Shown here: positions 18,768 through 27,970 of the stretch, piece after piece
How positions within the stretch are numbered: position 1 is the first letter of the stretch
How the letters are laid out: each line of letters begins with the position of its first letter
DNA from: Prorocentrum cordatum
Lineage: Eukaryota > Sar > Dinophyceae > Prorocentrales > Prorocentraceae
Reading direction: 5' to 3'
NCBI GenBank assembly: GCA_963575745.1
Contig: CAUYUJ010003568.1
Span: forward strand, 50,001-77,970
Length of the DNA stretch: 27,970 nt
Made by a program: the position numbers and the translations under genes
The notes under the pieces: generated by a model
The model's database searches: none
Seen by the model: only the letters and a program-made list of their open reading frames with translations
What the model was told of the DNA's origin: nothing

Positions 18768-18954
18768 TTCAGTCGGGCCCGTCCCCCTACAGGGAGATTT
18801 TCGACGAAAAATTCAAAATACGCCAAGAATAGTCCAAAAATGGTCTGGGGACTATTTTTTGGGCATATTTTTGTTTTTACCTTTTTGGTGCATTTTTTGG
18901 GTATTTTTAAATTTTTCGTCGAAAATCCCTCTGTAGGGGGACAGGCCCGACATA
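18768..18954. mobile_element. MITE family A, copy 4 (9-bp TSD)
   Basis: 187 bp with the left end TTCAGTCGGGCC and the right end reading back TATGTCGGGCCTGTCCCC. The flanks GACGTATCG (18759-18767) and AACCTATCG (18955-18963) match at 7 of 9 positions. Inverted similarity extends about 50 bp inward, through ATTTTCGACGAAAAATT on both sides, so the RNA could form a long hairpin. Confidence 0.92.
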
Positions 18955-19016
18955 AACCTATCGGCGATGAACTGCCGACTCTCGTCCTTCCCCGAGTCGG
19001 CCCCCTCTGTCGTGAT

Positions 19017-19200
19017 TCGGGCCGAGCGGAAGGGGGGGGATATGGGACAGTGGGCCTTACGGAATCTGCTGCATGCAGCTGGCTTTTTGGCCCCGCCGCC
19101 GGGCCCATCCCTGGATACATGGGGCGCCTCCTGGCGCCGGGAGGCGCTGGAGAAATTGGCTACGTGAGCTGATTCTCTACCCTACCCTTTGCTATCCCTT
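19017..19200 (+). repeat. Dispersed repeat family F, copy 2
   Basis: The partner of 8597-8779. The internal palindrome is kept with one changed pair (19124-19147, GCGCCTCCTGGC against GCCGGGAGGCGC). Confidence 0.85.
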
Positions 19201-20071
19201 CCTCTCGTTGCCCCCGAGCCGTGCACGGGTGCTCTCTGCGGGCTCCTGCGCATCGTGTCGGCCACGGCGGCCACGGGCGTCAGCGACGCGGACGGCAGGA
19301 AGGCCAAGGAGCAACGGCACACGAGCATACCGTCTTTTGCGTGGGCCCTCGCGGACTTCCTGGGCCAGCGCTGGGCCAGGATGTCCGCGCGGACCTCCGA
19401 GAGGGTTCGCGCTTACAGCCACAGCGTGTAGCAAGGACGGGTGGAAAGGCTCAGCACTGCTCAGTTGAGGCCATCAGGCTACGTCTCGGGTGGTGGGCGC
19501 GCCGCGTCTCCGTGTTCACGGCCTCGGGGTCGGGTCTCCCAGGCCGCGGCCCCGTGGGCACGCAGAGGGCGGCTCTGCGCGAGCGCCCCGCGCGAGGCGT
19601 GTCCACCGGATCGCTTCTCCGTGGGATCGCCTCACGGGGTCCAGACCACGAGGCCGTGGGCTTGTGGATGTCGTGTTTTGTCGCCCGCGCGGCAGAGGGG
19701 GAAGGCGAACGAGGAGAGTGGGGCAACTGGGAAGGGGGCGGGGGCAGGGACGAAGAGGGAAGGAGACGGAGGAGGGGGGGAGGACGACATGAGGGGGGGG
19801 GGCGGCGCACCCTGGCGCCACGCGCCGCAGCAGCCGCTTGGTCTCTGCTCCCGGTCTCGGGAGCGGGAGAAGGAGCAGGAGGAGGAGGAGGAGGAGGAGG
19901 AGGAGGAGGAGGAGGAGGAGGCAGGCGAGGAGCGTGAGCAGGAGCAGGAGGCGTTGCAGCAGCATGAGGAGGCCGTTGGGAGGATGATGGGGACTCCCCA
20001 GGTGCAGGAGGGGGAGGGGTGGTTGGGACGGAGGTGGGGTGTGGGCGGAGAAGGAGGGGGGCAGGAGGGGT
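19201..20071. other. GC-rich to GGA-rich stretch, no gene recognised
   Basis: 19201-19700 is GC-rich, with a plus frame (19189-19431) that lacks any recognised domain. From 19730 the sequence becomes purine-rich, with a GGA run at 19868-19922. No gene can be supported. Confidence 0.45.
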
Positions 20072-20612
20072 AGGAGGGTGGTGATGGTGGTGGTGGTGAT
20101 GATGTTGATGATGGGTGGTGGTGATGGTAAGGGTGGTGCTGATGATGGTGATGATGCTGATGGTGACGCTGGTGAGGATCACGATGATTATTCCTACGAC
20201 TCATTATGATGGTGGTGTCTACGCGTGGCGATACAATATAATGACGACAATCGTAGTGATGATCGCGGTGTTAACAGATAATGGCGACACTTATGATCAT
20301 ACTGTTGAGGCTGATAATGTTGTTCCTGCTGTTGCTGCTGCTGATGATGGTGATGATGACGCGGATTGTGATGATGGTGATGACGGTGATGGTGCTAGTG
20401 ATGGTGATGATGATGGTGCTGGTGATGATGATGATGATGATGAGGAGGAGGAGGAGGAGGAGGAAGAGGAGGAGGAGGAGGATGATGATGATGATGATGT
20501 TGGCGACAACGAACACGACTCTGAGGTTGTGGATGAAGGTGATGTTGCTGGCGATGATAGGCATGATGGTTACGATACTCGTAATTTCGATGATGATGAT
20601 GATTATCACTCT
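20072..20612 (+). repeat. Imperfect GAT array, left of the retroelement
   Basis: GAT/GGT triplets with single-base variants and a GGA run (20443-20480). It has the same strand polarity as the array at 24948-26258. Open frames of Asp, Met or Ile-rich composition are artefacts. Confidence 0.93.
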
Positions 20613-20757
20613 ACCTCCTCCCGTCCTTCCAGTGCCTCTTCCTTCCCCCCTTTCTTTCCTTCCTCCTACCTCCCCACTTTTCTGGGACTCTCTTTGGCTA
20701 TAGGTGTGCAATGCTGTCTTCTGTCTGTGGCTGGGGGCACGCGGCCTTGTCCAGGCC

Positions 20758-21489
20758 TCACCCCCACGCCTCCGCCGTATCTGGCTCCCCGCTCCACAGC
20801 GCAGGCAGGACGGGCTCGACGATCTCCCAATTCTGGCCGTAGCGGTCGCTGAGGTCACCTCGGGAAGCCCTATCAACCGGATTGTCTGCCGAGGAGACGC
20901 GCTCCCACCATGGATATAAACGCCGGGCACGGCATGCCTCCCAAGTAGCGGAGATGATCTGGTTGGTGTGGACAGCCTTGGAGGACCCTTTGATGAGGGA
21001 ATGCTTGGCGCCCTCGTTGTCGATGAAATGAATCCACACGCATTCGGTCAACAGGGCAGGCCACGTCTCAAGGGCCAGAAGCGGGCCGACTGCCTCGATC
21101 TCCTGGATGGCGTTGCCGCGGCGGCCGTCATCTGACCACCGGCGAAGCCACTCGGACGGGACGTTGGCAGCCGTGAGCATGGGGCGAAATCCTGGGTCGC
21201 GCGGCTTCCAAATGCCCACCGGGACGCGCCCAGTGCCCTCTCCGTCGCTGACGGTGACCAGGAGGGGCCAATCCCCGAGGTCGAAGGGAACTTCGCGCCC
21301 TGACTGTTCTGACACTGCGGCCCAGAACCAAGACAAGGAGGCTCGCAAGGAAGCGGGTAAACCGCGTCGATCCTTATCGTCGAACTGTCTGTGCCGCAGC
21401 GGGACCAAGACAGCGGCGCCCTGCCGGCCGAACAGGAAAGAGCGCGCCCAGCCCAGCCGGCCGCGCAAGGATCCGGCCTCTGCTGAACT
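20758..21489 (-). pseudogene. Retroelement RNase H domain
   Basis: RNase H cuts the RNA strand of the RNA/DNA hybrid during reverse transcription. The frame runs from a TAG at 21490-21492 to TGA at 20758-20760. Counting from 21468, the four acidic catalytic positions are visible: D75 in VSDGEGTG, E125 in IEAVGPL, D150 in HFIDNEGAKHSLIKGSS and D199 in NPVDRASRGD. Spacing and the surrounding Asn/Ser/Arg residues fit retroelement RNase H. The domain itself is free of stops and shifts, so it is the best preserved part of the element. It shares its reading frame with the YSDD part of the RT upstream. Confidence 0.85.
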
Positions 21490-23220
21490 CTAACGACCCC
21501 GCTGCAGGTACCACTCGAGGTCGGCCAACAGCGCTGTCACTCTGTCCCGGAGCAGTCGGGCCAGGGGCTGCGGGCAGCCCACATGGAGCTCTGCGCCCAA
21601 TAACCTCCAGGTGCCCGACGGCAGCGGTGATTTGGCGAAGTCGAGGCGCCACCCCACCTCCTTGTTGAGCCACAGCCAACAGAACCACGCAGACTACGCA
21701 GTCGACGCGCGCTCCACAGCCCATGCGTCGTCACTATAATGATGCATTGGGACGTCGAAGAAATGACGCATTACCGAGCACATTGCTGAAGGGTCTCGGA
21801 CATAATTGAACTGCGTCCCTGCGCCGCCAAACACCTGCCCAGGATTTCTCAGCAACACTGGCTCTCTGCGGCCCGGGTGCCACACGGCAGACCACATGTA
21901 ACTATGGTATCTGATCGGGCGACAGGGGGCTTTGCCGGAAGGCCCCGCTGTAGTCAGAAGAGAAACCCGCCAAAGGCTCGTCGCCGCCCCAGAGCTCTGT
22001 GCAGAACCTGACGGCTGCCCTCGCCGTGTCTAGGTCGTCAGGGGCGTACGCCTCGCACGTGTGCACTGTTGCGTTGGCCCCACTTGCCTTCAAGTTTTCA
22101 ATGTTGCGTGCTTTCCATTGGCCTTGTGAACCTCGCTCCCATACTGGGAAGCTCGGGTGCACCGCGATGGCCGTCAAGTCCACTTCATTCACACTGAACG
22201 GGCCCTGCACAGCGCCGGACGCGATCTCAGCCTCCCGTTTCTCCCATGCCATCTTGTCGATCAGCACATCTCCGGAGGATTTGACAGCGTCGACAATTCT
22301 GACATTCCGGTGTGGCGCGTCCCTGAGCCACTCCGCCAGGTCCACCTGTGGCGTTCTCTCTGCTACGCGCCACACACCTGCGACGTATGCGGGGAGTGGC
22401 GCTGTTCCTCGTTGCATAGCAGGCAACGAGGGCACCACCGTCTGCTTGCGCGGCCGGAGGAAGGGGAGTAGGGGCAAGGGGGAAGAAGAGGAGGAAATCG
22501 GATTCGAGTTTCGGTATACCCGCCCCCCAACCTTGCCATCGGCTGCTGCCCCGGCCTGGCGGCTGGTGGCGGCCTCGATACCGCGGGCGCCAACAGCCTG
22601 ACACCTGATTTGGTGGTGCCCCCGCTGCCTGTCTGGTCGGGAGCGCCTTACCGCGTTCCTCGGCGACCCCCCCCGCACACGCACCTGCAGTCTGAATCCG
22701 CCCCAAGGCTGGCTGGCCCGCGGACAGGGACTCGAAGTACCGGGCATCGGGGTGGTTCGACATGGCCACAAGTTTCTGGAGCAACGGTCCGTGCGAGTGG
22801 CCGATGACACACTTCACGTCTGGATGCAGCGACTCTGACCAGGCGCGCCTCTGATCCTGGAGCTCTTTCGACCACTCCGAGATCTGCGCGCACGCCCGCA
22901 TTCTCCTCTCGACAAGCTCGCTTGCGTCGGCCGGCTGTCGCTGGTAAGCTGCGCCGGCGGCGTCGCGCAGGACAGGCGGCGCCTGCATGGGGTGCACCAC
23001 AGACGCCACGCGGTGCAGGAAGCCGTCGGGCCCCACGCCCTCCGGCACGAGAGGGGGGCCGCCAGCGCCGCGAGGCTGCAGTCCTCCCGCCACCACGCGG
23101 GCAGCCCGCGCCGGCGCTGGAGCCGCGCCTGCCGGGTCCTGCCATTCCACACCTTGCGAATTTTCAGATAACGCTCTCAGACGCTTCTCTGGTGGCCCAG
23201 AAACGTCTTCGGGCGGGCGG
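21490..23220 (-). pseudogene. Retroelement reverse transcriptase, frameshifted
   Basis: This part would copy element RNA into DNA. Three frames carry consecutive pieces. The first (about 23220 to 22700) has VKCVIGHSHGPLLQKLV and HPDARYFESLSAG. The second (to about 21911) has QWKARNIENLKASGANA, a typical RT fingers motif, then DYSGAFRQSPL with the motif A aspartate at 21953-21955. A one-base shift and TAG near 21907-21918 lead to the third, with GTQFNYVRDP and the motif C box HYSDDAW (YSDD at 21727-21738). A TAG at 21694-21696 and another at 21490-21492 interrupt this last frame before RNase H, with recognisable sequence between them (WRLDFAKSPLPSGTWRLLGA). The catalytic aspartates are all present despite the breaks. 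Confidence 0.85.
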
Positions 23221-23224
23221 GGGC

Positions 23225-24257
23225 TCACGCCCCCTTGTGGGCCTCGCACGCCGGGTGCTCCTGGCCGCGCCCCTTGACGTTGCACACGTGGAGGTACTTG
23301 CACTTTTTCCCGTAGGTGCACTTCCCCTCGTTGTAGAACGTGCAGACCTGCTTGCCACCGACGGACTCCACGCGCGGAAGACCCACGCGGGCCTTCTTCG
23401 GAGGCGCCTGCTGCGTGCCCTCGACCCCGCCGGAACGGTCGCTGTGGAGCTCCGAAAACAAGGACACCCATTCCGTGCGGCATGTCTGGACGGCCTCCGT
23501 GAGGGACTTCCTGTCGTTGCGGACTGCCTCAACCCACTTGGCCCTCATCTGGCGGTCCGCCTCCATGACGGCGTCCACGGTGGGCTTGCGGCCGTTCTTG
23601 CGCTCGAACAGTTTGAGGACAACCCACTCGTGGTAGTCGAGCAGGACGGACCAGTCCGCAGACGCCCAGTCGGGCGCAGCCGCCAAGGCCAACGTGTCCA
23701 TGAGCACCCTGTGCTTATACATGAACCCGACGGCGGTCTGGGTGCCGGAGGAGTCGTCGCTGTTCTGGGCGCCGGCGCCACCGCCAGACGCCGAGATCCC
23801 CGCCTCGCTGTTCAGCGCGCGGACCTTGCGCAGGTCGTGGACCGTGGGTGCGCGCCGTTCGTGCTCGCGGACCAGGCGGCCCGCCAAGGCGTCGCTCCCA
23901 GGTGCGCCGGGAGGCGAATGTGGTAGTGGCCCACGAAGCTCGCCGTTTTCTTCTCGCGCACCTCTGGGTCGATCGGGTCGTCCCAGTCGCCGCCCTTGCC
24001 CTTCCGGATCAGGTCGAGCTCACCTGCGACGAGGGCCTCGGCTTCCTGCCAGGCTGCCTTGACAGGCTGGCACAAAGGACGGTCTGTCCCATCTAGCCCT
24101 GCCGGGGCGCAGATCCCAACGACGGAGTCTGCTTTGGAGTCCGCCCAGCAAACTGGCCTATATTCACCATGCCCTTGGACTTCAAATAGTCCGCGACGCG
24201 GGGGTCCACCCCGTGCTTTTGGAGCAGCTTCGACAGGCGCACGTCTAGCTCTGCCAT
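23225..24257 (-). pseudogene. Retroelement gag-like region with CCCH zinc finger, frameshifted
   Basis: The start codon at 24255-24257 opens MAELDVRLSKLLQKHGVDPR. The frame shifts by one base near 24142-24152 into WADSKADSVVG and continues with DWDDPIDPEVREKKTASFVG. A second shift near 23893 leads into the frame that ends at TGA 23225-23227. That last part has DWSVLLDYHEWVVLKLFERK, a Lys/Arg-rich segment (PPKKARVGLPR), then a C-x7-C-x5-C-x3-H zinc finger (CTFYNEGKCTYGKKCKYLH, 23288-23344) followed by VCNVKGRGQEHPACEAHKGA. A zinc finger before RT suggests RNA binding, as in Gag proteins; this is inference from position. Confidence 0.7.
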
Positions 24258-24319
24258 GTCTTATCCAAGGTCACTAGGGCGGGTTTGTGGGACTTCGCTG
24301 GCGCCGTATTGGCGCGCTG

Positions 24320-24341
24320 CCTGAGCCGATATGGCTACGGA
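24320..24341 (-). other. Degenerate spliced-leader relic upstream of the retroelement
   Basis: On the minus strand this reads TCCGTAGCCAT, AT, CGGCTCAGG. It matches the 22-nt dinoflagellate SL at 19 positions, with changes only at positions 12, 14 and 21. It lies 62 nt upstream of the retroelement start codon, in the same orientation. The sense strand upstream is rich in CTC and TTCTC and then has CGCAGCTAG, again like a polypyrimidine/AG acceptor. Confidence 0.8.
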
Positions 24342-24947
24342 CAGCTAGCTGCGAGAAGCAGGAGGAGCACGAGCAAGGGCAGGAGGAGGAGAAGGAGGAG
24401 GAGGGACGATCGCAGGGTTCACTGCGCCATCGACTGCGGATCTCTGCTGCGACGCGATGCTTTGCCGGCGGCCCTCGAGGCGACATCCTCAGAGCAACGG
24501 GCACCGCCACCGCCGCGACAACCAACGCACAAAGACGCTACGGCATGCCACGCTCGCGTTTTTCTGCCCCCGGGGGGCCCAAAGTAAAAGCAGCAGGAGG
24601 CGACGACAGTGCACTCGCTTCCACCGGCCTTCCGCCAAGGGCATCCGTCCTCTTGGATGCCCCCCGTTGAAGCGCAATTACCTTCGCCGAACAGAGACGC
24701 GCGGCCCCTTCAGGGAGGGGGTGACCAGACGGGGGCGAGAGAGGAGCGAGGGGGGGCGAGGAACGAAAGAGAGAGAGATAAGGAACAGGGCGAGAGCGAG
24801 AGGTAGTAAGAGAGGACACGGGGGGGAGGAAGCAGGGGGGGAGGTGCAGGGAGGCACGGCCTCTGCTCACTGCTCCCCCTCTTGCCTGGACTCGGAGGGT
24901 AGGTGATAAGTTTGGACGCCACCAGCCCTGCCCACCATGAGCCTCCC
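24342..24947. other. Purine-rich flank of the retroelement, no gene recognised
   Basis: GGA/GAG-rich at 24358-24420 and 24700-24845, with mixed sequence between. In the sense of the retroelement (minus strand) these are pyrimidine tracts. No gene or repeat copy is recognised. Confidence 0.5.
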
Positions 24948-25614
24948 GACAATGATGATACTGATGATGATGACCATGCTGACGATTGCGATAATGGTGA
25001 TACCAGCCATGACGAGGATGGTTACTTTGTGACGGCGACGACAATGGTGGCTACGACGCTGTTGTTGCGGTGATGATGATGGTGATGATGATGGTGATGA
25101 TGATGATGATGATGACGATGATGATGTTGAAGTTGATGCTGATGATGCTGATGATGCGGATGATGCGGATGATGATGATGATGATGATGCTGATGATGAT
25201 GCTGATGCTGATGCTGCTGATGATGATGATGATGCTGATACAGCTGTTGTTGTTTATTCTAATGTTGATGCTCATGCTGACGATGATGACGACGATGCTG
25301 CTTATAGTGGCGGTGATGACGATGCTGCTGCTGATAATGATGATTATGATGTTGATTACGTCGATGACGACGACGGTGACGATGATTATGGTGATGACGG
25401 TGGTGATCCTGCTGCTGATGAAGATGATAGTCATGATGACGATGCTGTTGATGAGGATTATGAAGTGATATTTTTCATCATGTTGTGGATCATGATGTTC
25501 ATGATGATGCTGCTGCTGATGATGGCGGTGTTTGTGATAATGATGATGCTGCTGATGACGATGATGATGATACCGATGACGCCGCTGACAGTGATGTTGC
25601 TGCTAATGTGTATC

Positions 25615-25655
<41 letters not shown>

Positions 25656-26083
25656 CACACCGATGCCCATGATGATGCTGCTGATGATGATGCGGATGAT
25701 GAGATGATGATGCTTATGCTGCTGCTGCTGATGGTGGTGGTGGTGGTGATGGCGATGATGATAATGCTGCTGATGGTGGTGGTGGTGGTGGTGATTTTGA
25801 CGATGAGGCTGATTATGTTGCCGAGTAATATGACGCACACGAATGCAATGTGATGCTGATGGTGATTGTGATGATGGTGATGCCGATCATGATGATGATG
25901 ATGCTGGCTTTGATGATGCAGATGATGCTGATGATGCTGTTGATGATGCTGATGGTGATGATGATGATGATGCTGATGATGCTGATGTTGATGATGATGA
26001 TGCTGATGAGGATGCTGATGATGGTGCTGATGATGAGGATGGTGCTGCTGCTGATGCTGCTGTTGTTGATGATGATGATGAGA

Positions 26084-26146
<63 letters not shown>

Positions 26147-26174
26147 CTGATGCTGATGATGATGATGATGATGC

Positions 26175-26209
<35 letters not shown>

Positions 26210-26258
26210 GTGATGGTGATGATGATGATGATGATGACGATGATGGTACAGGTGATTG
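24948..26258 (+). repeat. Long imperfect GAT array, right of the retroelement
   Basis: About 1.3 kb of GAT triplets with GCT, GGT, GAC and AAT variants and two nearly pure runs (about 25615-25655 and 26080-26140). The minus strand reads as poly-His and the plus strand as poly-Asp or poly-Met, all artefacts of the triplet. Confidence 0.95.
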
Positions 26259-27127
26259 TACAAGGACTGATGTTGCTGCTGATCATGGGGATTATTTGCT
26301 CAACATGCGAAGCAAGCGCGCGAAAATAGCTCAGGGGTCGAGTGGCCCTGCCGCGCGACGAGCGCTTCCCCACGGGCACAACGAGCCGCACGACAAATGC
26401 CATCTTGTGCTGCGGCCAGGCTGGCCCAGGGCGCTCGACCGTGCCCCAGCAGCTGCGGTCAACTCCGCCCGCAGCCGCCGCGCGTGCCCATTCGCCCTCG
26501 CCTGGTGCCTGGCCAGCCGCCCTCACAAGCAGGCCCTCCCCAGGCTGCAAGGCCCCCTGGGGTAGGCGCTCACATGCGGAGACTGCCCGGCGCCCGTGCC
26601 CCTGGCGGCATCGTCGACATCTGTGCATGGTGGGCTCCGACGCATTCGCGCTCGAGGACCTCGTGTGCAGCTCTCCGCGGGGCCCTGCACGCTGGGCGCG
26701 CGTGTGGCGCGCCTCGGCCGCGAGCTGACGCCCAGCGTGGCCTGGCGGACTTCTCTTGGCTCCTGCAGCAGGCCGGGCAGCTCCGGCTTCCTGGGCCTCT
26801 CCGCCCAGGCATCGCCGCAGCTCTCGGCAGCCCCCGCGGGGCTTCTCTCCGCCCGAGCTGGCGTTCCAGCGAGGGCTGCCCCCTCTGACCGCCCGAGGCG
26901 CCATCCGGCAGGGTCGTGCGGGCGGTGCCGGCGCCGCCGTCCCAGCTCCCTGCCGCCGCCGCCGCACCCCCCTTCCACGGCTAGAGCGGTGGCGTGGCGG
27001 GCGCGGCCTCGCAGCCCTGCATCCTCGACTCGGAGGGCGCCAGTATACTCCTACACCGATCCTGGCCAGGCCGATCCTGGGCCCAGGACGAGCGTTGCCT
27101 CGAAGAGCAAGAAACTGCAGACTTTCG
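26259..27127. other. GC-rich stretch, no gene recognised
   Basis: Several overlapping open frames exist on both strands (for example plus 26397-26888 and minus 26523-26978). They are Arg/Ala/Pro-rich and carry no recognisable domain or SL relic. I cannot choose a coding frame. Confidence 0.4.
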
Positions 27128-27244
27128 GAGGTCCGCGCCAATTTCTTGGATCGGCGCTGGGCCCCCCCTGGCGGCGCCTCCGCCCTTTGGCGCGCTCCGC
27201 GCGCCACGGAGGGGGCCCAGCGCCAATAAATCCGCGCGGACCTC
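27128..27244. mobile_element. 117-bp foldback element
   Basis: The left arm starts GAGGTCCGCGC and contains GGCGCTGGGCCCCC; the right arm reads back GAGGTCCGCGCGG, ATTGGCGCTGGGCCCCC. The centre is GGCGCGCTCCGCGCGCC, itself palindromic. Almost the whole element can fold into one hairpin. No target duplication is obvious in the flanks, so mobility is inferred. Confidence 0.75.
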
Positions 27245-27478
27245 AGAGGAATTATGGTTATGCATGTTGTGCCTCTCCTATCGGTTGCCCTCCTCCCCAC
27301 GCATGCGCGGCGTCCCCGGCGCGGGACGGACGCCGGGCCAGTCTGGCGTGCCGCTGGACCCCGCTGAGCTGCTCGGCCACGGGAGCCCGCCTCTGGCCCT
27401 CGCCGAGGTCGCCCCGCGTCGCCGCCGCCGTGGGCCGCGACCTGAAGTGCAGGGCCGCGCCGCCAGCCCCGTCAAAAA
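27245..27478. other. GC-rich flank, no gene recognised
   Basis: Open on both strands without a recognised domain. A plus-strand frame continues from here through the CTC array to 27932, which makes its length uninformative. Confidence 0.4.
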
Positions 27479-27771
27479 GCCCTCCTCCTTCTCCTCCTCC
27501 TCCTCCTCCTCCTGCTCCTCCTGCTCCTGCTCTCCTCGGCCTCCTCCTCGCCCTTCTCCCCTGCTCATCCATTCCGTCCTTCCCTCCTCATTGTCATCCT
27601 CCTCGTCCTTCTCCTCCCACCCGTCCTTCTCGTCCTCCTCCTCTTCCTCCTTCTCCTCCTCCTCGTCAACCTCCTCCTCCTCCTCCTCCTCATCGTCAAC
27701 CTCCTCCTCCTCCTCCTCCTCCTCCTCCTCCTCCTCCTCCTCCTCCTCCTCCTCCTCCTCCTCCTCCTCCC
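27479..27771 (+). repeat. CTC array
   Basis: CTC triplets with CGT, CTT and CAT interruptions, nearly pure from about 27697 to 27770. The Ser-rich plus frame is a repeat artefact. Confidence 0.95.
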
Positions 27772-27931
27772 TTGGGCCGAAGGCCGCCGCGCCCCCCCCC
27801 GTTGGGCCAGGGCAGATCGCGTCCAAGTTCGCGCCGAGGCCGCAGCAGCGCCGCTCGCCGTGGGGCGAGTTCAGCCTGCGCGACCCCACGCGCGAGGGGA
27901 GCGAGGCCGCGCCGGGGCGAGGGGAGGAGTG

Positions 27932-27970
27932 AGGCGGAGGAGGAGGAGGAGGAGGAGGAGGAGGAGGAGG
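27932..27970 (+). repeat. GGA array at window edge
   Basis: Pure GGA triplets that run off the end of the window. Confidence 0.95.

Larger units (their letters stand above)
20758..24341 (-). mobile_element. Decayed SL-tagged retroelement (gag-like, RT, RNase H)
   Basis: Read on the minus strand, from 24341 to 20758: an SL relic, a 62-nt leader, a start codon at 24257, a gag-like region with a CCCH zinc finger, a reverse transcriptase and an RNase H. Frames are broken by at least four shifts and several stops, so no intact polyprotein remains. I found no integrase, tyrosine recombinase, endonuclease or long terminal repeats. RT directly followed by RNase H occurs in DIRS-like and LTR elements. 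The class is left open. GAT arrays lie on both outer sides. Confidence 0.85.

Noticed and set aside
19150-19170. A third SL relic on the minus strand (ACGTAGCCAATTTC)
   Set aside because: Only about nine bases match in a row, the GGCTCAAG part is missing and no open frame follows.
25655-26263. A poly-histidine open frame on the minus strand
   Set aside because: A direct translation of the GAT array; the other frames give poly-Asp, poly-Met and poly-Ile.
1-27970. CRISPR arrays, tRNA or rRNA genes and bacterial-type operons
   Set aside because: Repeats are microsatellites, tandem units or inverted-repeat elements without regular spacers. I could not fold any convincing tRNA by eye and saw no rRNA motifs.

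Overview
The window is nuclear DNA of a dinoflagellate. The strongest evidence is a near-perfect copy of the dinoflagellate spliced leader (SL) at 12044-12066 (+). A second, more degraded copy lies at 24320-24341 (-). High GC, sparse degenerate coding sequence, many trinucleotide arrays and several families of short palindromic transposons fit a large dinoflagellate genome. I see no intact single-copy gene with a recognisable housekeeping function, no rRNA or tRNA, and no CRISPR.

Layout. 1-4220: pyrimidine/purine microsatellites, a 157-bp MITE (510-666) and a probable 1-kb Tc1/mariner-type non-autonomous element (1796-2796) filled by an 11-bp minisatellite, followed by G/T-rich degenerate repeats. 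4220-10700: CGT and GGA arrays, a 242-bp foldback element (5014-5255), two copies of a 9-bp-TSD MITE (5357-5518 and 7029-7208), copies of other dispersed repeats, and a 325-400-bp tandem array (9799-10620). 10800-12040: long CTC and CGT arrays plus a dispersed repeat. 12044-13111: an SL-tagged, apparently retroposed gene of unknown function with one in-frame TAG. 13700-16260: another 9-bp-TSD MITE, a possible small gene (14406-14819, -) and an 18-bp minisatellite that reads as a hexapeptide repeat. 16780-19200: further copies of four dispersed families. 19730-26260: a decayed retroelement on the minus strand (24341 to 20758) with an SL relic at its 5' end, a gag-like region with a CCCH zinc finger, reverse transcriptase and RNase H, flanked on both sides by GAT arrays of the same polarity. 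26260-27970: unassigned GC-rich sequence, a 117-bp foldback and a CTC array.

How the pieces relate. The two SL relics each sit about 60 nt upstream of a start codon and just downstream of a CTC-rich tract ending in AG, the layout of a polypyrimidine/AG splice acceptor. This suggests that trans-spliced mRNAs, including the retroelement's own, were reverse transcribed and reinserted, and that microsatellites could act as new trans-splice acceptors. Four MITE copies with 9-bp target duplications and two with 5-bp duplications show active past DNA transposition. All functional statements come from reading the sequence without database searches.
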